Part shown: in pieces, positions 6,291-11,350 of the stretch
Layout: each line of letters starts with the position of its first letter
Position numbering within the stretch: the stretch's first letter is position 1
Position numbers and translations under genes: made by a program
The notes under the pieces: generated by a model
Seen by the model: only the letters and a program-made list of their open reading frames with translations
What the model was told of the DNA's origin: nothing
Database searches by the model: none
Origin: Ignavibacteria bacterium
GTDB lineage: Bacteria; Bacteroidota; Ignavibacteria; Kapaibacteriales; UBA4661
Direction: 5' to 3'
Assembly (NCBI GenBank): GCA_013298375.1
Contig: JAAFHM010000118.1
Span: forward strand, 1-11,350
Length of the DNA: 11,350 nucleotides

Positions 6291-8485
6291 CAACCCGTCA
6301 CAATAATCACATTTTCTGCTTGTTGTGCAAAATTATTTCCGTCCAGGATGCCAGAAGGTTGGGGCAATTCTGCTACAATGGCAATAACCGTCATATCGTC
6401 ATGCTGTGGCATTCCCTCGGAAAACTCCGATACGCGGCGAACAACCTCGCCAACAACAAAGCGGGCTTCGGGGTTTTTCTGCATCAACACGCCTTGCAAA
6501 GGCTCCATGCCAAATTCTTCCTGCGCGGCATTCATGGCTTCATTCACACCATCGGTGAAAAGCAGACAAATGTCTTTGTGCGTCATCGGGACACGAATTT
6601 CTTCCATAAATTGCCGGAATTTTACCGGCTCTGCCAAGGCGACACCAATTCCTTTGGGCTGCAAAAAGTGAATTTTGCCATTGTGCGACAGCGCAATCGG
6701 CGTGTGTCCGGCGCGGGCGATAATCAACTCGCAGTTTTCTTCGTCAATGGCGACGGCAGTCATGGCAATATACGATCCCCGCTCAATATTGCCTTTGAGA
6801 GCAGTATTGATGCGGCAGAGAACGTCACGCGGCGAATCACTTTCCCCAGCCACAGCCAAGACCACGCCTTTGAGTTCTGCCATGTAGAACGCTGCGGAAA
6901 TACCTTTCCCGGAAACATCCCCGATGATAACACAATTCATCCCATTTTTCAATTTCACATAATCGTAGTAATCACCGCCAACTTCCAGTGCTGGCGAACT
7001 GTACGCTGCAATATCAAAATTTGCTAATGCCGGTTGCTGTTTAGGCAAGAGTTTATGCTGCATCTCGCGGGCAAGCATCATCTCGCGTTTGAAGCGCTCT
7101 TGTTCGAGAGAATTTTCAAATAACCGAACGTTTTCAATCGCAATACTGATGTTGTTCGCAAAGGCAGAAAGCAGAGAAATATCTTCGGTCTCGAAAAGAA
7201 ATTTATCGCGGTGTGCCGCAAAAAGCGTTCCGATGCGGCGACTGTCGAGTGTGAGCGGTACGGCAATCAAGGACTGCGCAAAATCTCTTGCATAGGGATA
7301 AATCGGCGCAAAAGCGACTTCTTCATCTAATGCCTCGAAGTGCATCGCCTGTGAGCCTTGTTGCGACAGCAACGACCGCAAAATACCGTCTTTGTATAAA
7401 ATCTGAAGCTCCTGCTCGGAGATTTTCAATTGAGAAGCAATTTTCATGGTTTTCGTCTCGCCGTCCTCCAATTCCACCCATGACGAGGTAGCACCGCAGA
7501 CATCGCGTATCATCGTGGTGACAATCCCCAGAAGCCTTTCCAAATCATACACCTGCGAAATAGTCCGGCTCAGATACGCCAGTGAGCGCACTTCATTGAT
7601 TTTTCGGTCAACAACTGCCGCCGTTGGTAATGCCAAGCCGAGCGAAAAGGTAATACGAAGGAAAAAAATTGCCGACAAGACGGAGGAAAAAAGCGCGAGA
7701 TTATGCGCACCCGGAAGCAAGTTGTCCATAAAAAGGACGAATTGAGCATTGCTTTCCTGACGGACGCTGAAGGTGATGCTTGCCGCCAGCGCAATCGCCG
7801 CAATGCCAAACGCCTTCCATTTTTGGTCACGGCTAAAAGAGGAAATCCACGAGATGCGCGACGACGAGACCAAAAGCAGCATCCCTAATACTGCCAGACC
7901 AATGACCGATGCAACGGTCGAATCAATCTTGGTTATCACCGAAAAAACCTGCATGACAACCAGTAAAATGCCAATAACAAGGGCAATAATGCGGAATTGT
8001 GCCGTAAATGTTGTGCGGCGAATTTGAATCAGCACATCCAGCCATTGCAACTGCCTGACGATAACTGCCACAAAGACCAATGCCGAAATCGCAATGTAAA
8101 ACCGAACCAGCAAATCATCACTTGTCCCAACCCTGTCGCCCACCAAAAGCGATACGGCAATCATCGCAATCGTCGAAACGATGATAAACATACCGCCTTG
8201 CCGAAGTTCGGTAAAGGGTTTGGCAACCGATACAATTTGTGGGTCATCGGTTTCGCGGCGAATCGGGAATGTTGTGGCAAAAAGCCCACCAAAAAGCGCT
8301 GCAATGGTGATTTTGAGAAGTGCCGTGAAGCCCAACGAAACGTTATGCAGGAGCGAACCTTGCTCCGCCAAAAACGCCGTATCCACAAACGCCATCAGCG
8401 CAGCAAATAATGCTGTTGCTGCAACAGCCCCCCAATTTTTGTGGGGACTGATTTTGCTAAAAAGACGTTGTAACGTATGCTTCAT
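6290..8485 (-). CDS. Membrane-anchored GAF-domain SpoIIE/PP2C-type serine/threonine phosphatase (RsbU-like)
   Basis: A 731-residue signalling phosphatase. Residues about 1-290 hold roughly eight hydrophobic stretches (for example 18-40, 50-70, 97-117, 128-146, 164-184, 190-207, 224-242, 262-288), so the N-terminus is in the inner membrane. A linker and a GAF-like domain (about 305-455) follow, then a helical segment and a SpoIIE/PP2C catalytic domain (about 490-705). Metal-binding motifs are intact: EVGGDYYDY (501-509, Asp505), GDVSGKG (522-528, Asp523), FTDGVNEA (643-650, Asp645) and HDDMTV (695-700). In this family the usual substrate is a phosphorylated STAS anti-anti-sigma protein in a partner-switching pathway; no such partner is encoded here. 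A 25-residue tail follows. The ATG at 8485 has no Shine-Dalgarno; a palindrome lies 18 bases upstream. Its stop overlaps the next gene. Confidence 0.92.
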   Translation of the reverse strand: MKHTLQRLFSKISPHKNWGAVAATALFAALMAFVDTAFLAEQGSLLHNVSLGFTALLKITIAALFGGLFATTFPIRRETDDPQIVSVAKPFTELRQGGMFIIVSTIAMIAVSLLVGDRVGTSDDLLVRFYIAISALVFVAVIVRQLQWLDVLIQIRRTTFTAQFRIIALVIGILLVVMQVFSVITKIDSTVASVIGLAVLGMLLLVSSSRISWISSFSRDQKWKAFGIAAIALAASITFSVRQESNAQFVLFMDNLLPGAHNLALFSSVLSAIFFLRITFSLGLALPTAAVVDRKINEVRSLAYLSRTISQVYDLERLLGIVTTMIRDVCGATSSWVELEDGETKTMKIASQLKISEQELQILYKDGILRSLLSQQGSQAMHFEALDEEVAFAPIYPYARDFAQSLIAVPLTLDSRRIGTLFAAHRDKFLFETEDISLLSAFANNISIAIENVRLFENSLEQERFKREMMLAREMQHKLLPKQQPALANFDIAAYSSPALEVGGDYYDYVKLKNGMNCVIIGDVSGKGISAAFYMAELKGVVLAVAGESDSPRDVLCRINTALKGNIERGSYIAMTAVAIDEENCELIIARAGHTPIALSHNGKIHFLQPKGIGVALAEPVKFRQFMEEIRVPMTHKDICLLFTDGVNEAMNAAQEEFGMEPLQGVLMQKNPEARFVVGEVVRRVSEFSEGMPQHDDMTVIAIVAELPQPSGILDGNNFAQQAENVIIVTG

Positions 8486-8503
8486 CGTGGTTTGCTGGAT
8501 TAA

Positions 8504-8525
8504 AAGTGTTCGCTATTGAACACTT
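8504..8525. promoter_or_regulatory. Perfect inverted repeat upstream of the phosphatase gene
   Basis: Two perfect eight-base arms, AAGTGTTC and GAACACTT, are separated by six bases. The element is centred about 30 bases before the phosphatase ATG. It could be an operator for a dimeric regulator, a 5'-UTR hairpin, or, since TTTT follows on the minus strand, an attenuator or terminator. The sequence is clear; the role is inferred. Confidence 0.5.
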
Positions 8526-8561
8526 CTACGGAGGCTTTTGTGGAAAGTTTCTTCTGAGGGC

Positions 8562-8596
8562 AGCGAGACACTCACGAAAATAATGAATGTCTCGCT
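8562..8596 (-). terminator. Strong hairpin after the DUF4920 gene
   Basis: On the minus strand the arms of 13 bases pair fully around a nine-base loop, with one G-U pair; the plus strand has a C-A mismatch at that place. The eight-base core is GCGAGACA and TGTCTCGC. The better pairing on the minus strand suggests it acts in the DUF4920 transcript. No T-run follows, so it may be a processed 3' end or a structured leader for the phosphatase rather than a classic terminator. Confidence 0.45.
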
Positions 8597-8609
8597 TCTT
8601 CATTGTCGC

Positions 8610-8628
8610 CATATTTGGGAAAAATATG
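8610..8628. repeat. AT-rich inverted repeat just after the DUF4920 stop
   Basis: Seven-base perfect arms, CATATTT and AAATATG, surround a five-base loop, 11 bases past the DUF4920 stop on the minus strand. It is AT-rich and could be a weak hairpin or a protein-binding palindrome. Confidence 0.3.
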
Positions 8629-8638
8629 ACACGTAATC

Positions 8639-9148
8639 TTAGTTGATTGGCAGAAATACCGACTGCGCTACCATCGTAATTTGCTTTTGGTCGCCTTTGA
8701 TTTTTTCTATTTCTGCTTTGCTTTTACCTGCATCCTCAGCATAATGGCGGGCATCGGCTTCTTTTGTCACTTCTTCTGTGACCAATCCTTCAGCAATAAT
8801 AGTTTTTCCGGCAATATCTTTCGGAACAAAAAAGCCATAATCTTTGAACGTAATGCGTACCGACACGCCGCCATCGGTCAGCATCATCCAGCAACCTTTT
8901 TTCTGGCATACTTCCGAAACTTTCGCGCTCACACGGACAAGTTTTTCTTTCGATGGCGATTTTACCGCTTCTGCCAGTGCAATCGGTGGAGTGCTGGATT
9001 GAACAGAATCGCCAAACGCCTTGTATGTCGGCACTTTTGCGGCTTGTTGTTGTGATGTTTCTTGGGGCTTATTTTCGCTTTGCTGTTTTGCGCAGCCAAA
9101 GGCAAGGAAAACGGTCAATGCCCCTGCGAGAAAGGTACGATTCTTCAT
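8639..9148 (-). CDS. DUF4920 domain-containing predicted lipoprotein
   Basis: A 169-residue predicted lipoprotein. The N-terminus is a short basic region, a hydrophobic stretch (residues 6-18) and Cys19 in LAFGC, an acceptable though not ideal lipobox, followed by a polar Gln/Lys-rich linker. The rest matches DUF4920, with conserved CQKKGCWMML (81-90), VRITFKDYGFFVP (97-109) and GKTIIAEG (114-121). Cys81 and Cys86 could bind a metal or form a disulfide; the biochemical role is unknown. The ATG at 9148 is chosen over a TTG four codons upstream because it gives a standard signal peptide start; no Shine-Dalgarno supports either. It follows tatC by 34 bases and is likely in the same operon. Family call is strong, function unassigned. 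Confidence 0.87.
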   Translation of the reverse strand: MKNRTFLAGALTVFLAFGCAKQQSENKPQETSQQQAAKVPTYKAFGDSVQSSTPPIALAEAVKSPSKEKLVRVSAKVSEVCQKKGCWMMLTDGGVSVRITFKDYGFFVPKDIAGKTIIAEGLVTEEVTKEADARHYAEDAGKSKAEIEKIKGDQKQITMVAQSVFLPIN

Positions 9149-9182
9149 GGTTTCAAACAATCAAAAAAGGTAAAAAATGGAT

Positions 9183-9962
9183 TTATGCCGCATTAGGCGG
9201 TGTTTTTTCTTTCGGAATTTGCTTGCGAGTTAACCGCGCAATGACGATGCTAATTTCGTACAGTACATACAGTGGGCAAGCAAAAATAAGTTGGTTAATT
9301 GGGTCGGGGCTTGGCGTGAGAATGGCGGCAATCAGCAAAATAACAATCACCGCATGGCGACGGTATTTGCGCATCATTTGTGCCGAAACAATACCGATAG
9401 ACGACAGAACGAATGTAATCATCGGCAATTCAAATATCAGACCTGCGCCCAAAATGGTCATCATAATAAAGCTAAAGTATTCGCCAATATCAATGATATT
9501 TTTAATATTGACCGAGCCGAAACTCACGGTAAACTGAAGCATTCCGGGAATCATCACAAAATAGGCAAACGAAACGCCCAGCATAAAACAAATGGTCGTG
9601 AGCGCCGTGATGCGCCCTGCCCATCGCCGCTCATGCTCATATAATCCTGGTTCGATGAACTTCCAGAGTTGATACATGATGAGTGGAAATGCCACAACAA
9701 AACCGCTTACCAAAACAACTTTGACATACAAGAACTGTTGACCAAAGGGGCGAAGATTCTGTAATTCTAATTTTGCGAGAATTGCCGGTCTGAGAAGAAT
9801 GAGATTCATAATATCATTCACGAAATATCCTGTCCCGATACAGCCCACCAATATCGCTAACACGGCTTTGAATAAGCGACCGCGCAACTCTTCAAGATGC
9901 TGAAAAAAACCTTGTTCTTTATCGTTGGGATTGTGTTCTAATCCGGCTTTGTTATCGCTCAT
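9183..9962 (-). CDS. tatC: Sec-independent protein translocase TatC
   Basis: A 259-residue inner-membrane protein, the core receptor of the Tat pathway that binds twin-arginine signal peptides and exports folded proteins with TatA. Hallmarks are HLEELRGRL (22-30), the first cytoplasmic loop motif FPLIMYQLWKFIEPGLYEHER (92-112, in parts), GAGLIFELP (172-180, with the conserved Glu178) and TPSPDPINQL (216-225). About six membrane segments fit the family. An upstream reading to 10103 exists but overlaps the ABC ATPase gene; the ATG at 9962 starts just before the normal N-terminal region and lies 19 bases after that gene's stop. Shine-Dalgarno is weak. tatA/tatB are not in the window. The C-terminal tail is lysine-rich and cytoplasmic. 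Confidence 0.96.
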   Translation of the reverse strand: MSDNKAGLEHNPNDKEQGFFQHLEELRGRLFKAVLAILVGCIGTGYFVNDIMNLILLRPAILAKLELQNLRPFGQQFLYVKVVLVSGFVVAFPLIMYQLWKFIEPGLYEHERRWAGRITALTTICFMLGVSFAYFVMIPGMLQFTVSFGSVNIKNIIDIGEYFSFIMMTILGAGLIFELPMITFVLSSIGIVSAQMMRKYRRHAVIVILLIAAILTPSPDPINQLIFACPLYVLYEISIVIARLTRKQIPKEKTPPNAA

Positions 9963-9981
9963 AACAGACTTGAGGGAAAGA

Positions 9982-10665
9982 TTATCGTTGAAGAATGTCG
10001 CCAATAGCAATGCTCTGAGGGAACATTGCTCGTACTGCCGCATCGTGCGTGATAGTGAGAATAGCGGTGTTGTCCGTTGTTGCCAAATCCCGCATGGTAT
10101 CAATTACTTCGCCAGCATTTCGCGCATCAACACTTGCCGTGGGTTCATCTGCCAAGATTAACGCGGGCTTATTGATAAGCGCCCGTGCCACAGAAACACG
10201 CTGCTGTTCGCCGACGGAAAGTTCGCGGGGACGGCGGTGCAACTTGTGTTCCAATCCCAAGCGCTCAAGCAGCATGATTCCACGCTCTTGTGCTTGTTGG
10301 CGGGTGATATTGTCCTTTGCGGCAAACATGGTGGCTGTAAGGACATTTTCCAATGCCGTTAAGCCTTGGAGCAAATTAAATATTTGATAGACAAAGCCAA
10401 TATTTGCCGAGCGGAAACGGTCGCGTTTGGCTTCGGAAAGTTTGGTGATGTCGGTGCTGCGAAGTGTGATTGAACCTTCGTCTGGCGCAACGATACCCGC
10501 TATCAAATTCAGCAACGTTGTTTTGCCGGAGCCGCTTTCGCCCCATATCACGAGTTCCGCCCCTTGCTCCAGCGTGAAGGAAGGAATGCGTAGTCGAAAC
10601 GCACGACGTTCTTCCAAGTCCGTGCCTAAGCGCTTGACGACATTTTCAAGGTGTAAAAGGCTCAT
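9982..10665 (-). CDS. ABC transporter ATP-binding protein (LolD/MacB-type)
   Basis: A 227-residue ABC ATPase resembling the LolD/MacB/FtsE group that drives lipoprotein release, efflux or other work at the envelope. It has Walker A GESGSGKT (42-49), a Q-loop at Gln94 (FVYQIFNLL), the signature LSVGEQQRVSVARAL (149-163, with Val in place of the usual first Gly of LSGGE), Walker B with LADEP (171-175, catalytic Glu174), D-loop SVD (178-180) and switch His207. The ATG at 10665 is preferred to one 15 codons upstream because it starts the usual first strand (LLHLENVVKRL). No permease gene lies next to it: downstream is tatC, and upstream is the end of a porin. The transported substrate therefore cannot be told. 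Confidence 0.9.
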   Translation of the reverse strand: MSLLHLENVVKRLGTDLEERRAFRLRIPSFTLEQGAELVIWGESGSGKTTLLNLIAGIVAPDEGSITLRSTDITKLSEAKRDRFRSANIGFVYQIFNLLQGLTALENVLTATMFAAKDNITRQQAQERGIMLLERLGLEHKLHRRPRELSVGEQQRVSVARALINKPALILADEPTASVDARNAGEVIDTMRDLATTDNTAILTITHDAAVRAMFPQSIAIGDILQR

Positions 10666-10773
10666 AAATGCTTTCTTGGGAAACGCGGGTAATGCGCAAC
10701 GCCGCACCATCGGGGAAATACGGCAGTCGTGAACTTACAGGATTGATTGCTGCAAAATACGGTAAAAAATCGA

Positions 10774-10844
10774 ACAGACAAGAGTGCTTGCACATTCCAA
10801 AGGCAAAATTCCTTTCGAGATGGTACAACGGCACTCTTGTCTGT
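10774..10844 (-). terminator. Long perfect inverted repeat after the porin gene, probable terminator
   Basis: Two perfect 14-base arms, ACAGACAAGAGTGC (10774-10787) and GCACTCTTGTCTGT (10831-10844), surround a 43-base interior that itself contains a small hairpin (AAAGG/CCTTT, 10799-10815). On the minus strand it begins 26 bases past the porin stop, and a T-run (GATTTTTTACC) follows four bases after the second arm. This fits a terminator for the porin gene, though the long branched interior is unusual. No clear target-site duplication flanks it. Confidence 0.6.
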
Positions 10845-10870
10845 CAAAACGCTCCGTCGATAAAATGTTG

Positions 10871-11350
10871 TTACAAATAGACTTGTGCTTGCATTACAAA
10901 CTCTGTTCGTGTTTCTTTGAAATTACGTTGCAAGTCATAAATCGGGCGACCACGATAGTGGAAATTGAGTCGGGCATGATGCCCTTCCAAGAGCCAATTT
11001 ACGCCCGCTTCGGGCAAAATATAGGGCTGATTCAGCGCCTCGAAATTGCCATAGGTAGCTGCTAGGTATGGCTGTACGCGGGTATTGCTAAAAATACCTT
11101 CTGGCAAGAGTTTGGCGCGCCCCGGGAAGACATAGCCGATTTCTGCATAACCACCATGCCCCGTTCCGACAAGCGGATAAGCATTACCCGCTCCATTAAA
11201 AGCATTGGGCGATTCAGGAGTGGGGCGGGTGCTGGTCACGGGATTCATAATGCCAATATTGCGGACGTAATTTTGCCCCATGGCATAGTTGTAATAGACG
11301 GCATATATCGTGAGTGCGTCGGGGTCTTTACCGCTTTGCAAGGGCAGATC
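10871..11350 (-). CDS. C-terminal part of an outer-membrane beta-barrel porin (OprP/OprO-like), 5' truncated by window
   Basis: The last 159 residues of a larger protein; the frame is open to the window edge, and the TTG at 11341 is internal. The sequence alternates polar and hydrophobic residues in short strands with Gly, Tyr and Asn-rich turns, as in outer-membrane barrels: for example IYAVYYNYAMGQNY, GGYAEIGYVF, VQPYLAATYGNFEAL and GVNWLLEGHHARLNFHYRGRP, in short stretches. The final strand ETRTEFVMQAQVYL resembles the closing strand of phosphate-selective-porin-like proteins, but ends in Leu rather than the more usual Phe. It is followed by a strong inverted repeat. Barrel nature is well supported; the precise porin family and solute are inferred. 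Confidence 0.75.
   Translation of the reverse strand, partial: DLPLQSGKDPDALTIYAVYYNYAMGQNYVRNIGIMNPVTSTRPTPESPNAFNGAGNAYPLVGTGHGGYAEIGYVFPGRAKLLPEGIFSNTRVQPYLAATYGNFEALNQPYILPEAGVNWLLEGHHARLNFHYRGRPIYDLQRNFKETRTEFVMQAQVYL

Noticed and set aside
6245..7027. A 260-residue open frame on the plus strand
   Set aside because: It lies fully opposite the phosphatase catalytic domain and the small gene, has no recognisable motif, and its composition (many His, Asn, Phe) is typical of an antisense shadow.
8681..9537. Plus-strand open frames opposite DUF4920 and tatC
   Set aside because: Their translations are antisense to well-recognised proteins and lack motifs of their own.
9963..10103. N-terminal extension of TatC
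   Set aside because: It overlaps the ABC ATPase gene in another frame, and the normal TatC opening begins after the ATG at 9962.
10646..10834. A 62-residue minus-strand frame in front of the ABC gene
   Set aside because: It would run through the inverted repeat, overlaps the ABC start in another frame and shows no known motif.
10774..10844. Insertion of a small transposable element
   Set aside because: No flanking target-site duplication is visible and a T-run follows in the right place for a terminator; kept only as an alternative.

Overview
The window looks like ordinary chromosomal DNA from a Gram-negative bacterium. The lipopolysaccharide-type glycosyltransferases, a TatC translocase, a predicted lipoprotein and an outer-membrane porin all imply two membranes. 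The DUF4920 lipoprotein, the Uma2-family nuclease, the SpoIIE-type phosphatase with a GAF domain, and the scarcity of Shine-Dalgarno sequences suggest the FCB group (Chlorobiota, Ignavibacteria or Kapabacteria-like, or Bacteroidota). That placement is inference; no rRNA or tRNA is present to confirm it.

Layout: bases 1-2529 are on the plus strand and everything from 2596 to the right edge is on the minus strand, so the two blocks converge at about 2530-2595. The plus block is the 3' end of mnmG (tRNA wobble-uridine modification), followed with almost no spacing by two different GT9 glycosyltransferases, probably for LPS core. The minus block, in transcription order from right to left, is: the C-terminus of an outer-membrane porin (open at the window edge); a strong inverted repeat that probably terminates it; an ABC transporter ATPase, tatC and a DUF4920 lipoprotein as a likely three-gene envelope operon; a 153-base gap with three inverted repeats; a membrane-anchored GAF plus SpoIIE phosphatase; a 72-residue unknown protein; a PseC-type sugar aminotransferase; a retropepsin-like aspartic protease; a Uma2 nuclease with a coiled-coil tail; and a 3-hydroxyacyl-CoA dehydrogenase.

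How the genes fit together: two groups show tight physical coupling. The phosphatase, the small unknown protein and pseC touch at stop/start junctions, which suggests co-translation and links a signalling phosphatase to surface-sugar synthesis. The protease and the Uma2 nuclease are 12 bases apart, and the Uma2 ribosome binding site overlaps the protease stop codon. These two junctions are the most interesting parts of the window. I found no CRISPR array, transposase, phage gene, tRNA or rRNA, and no complete system that I can call new with confidence.
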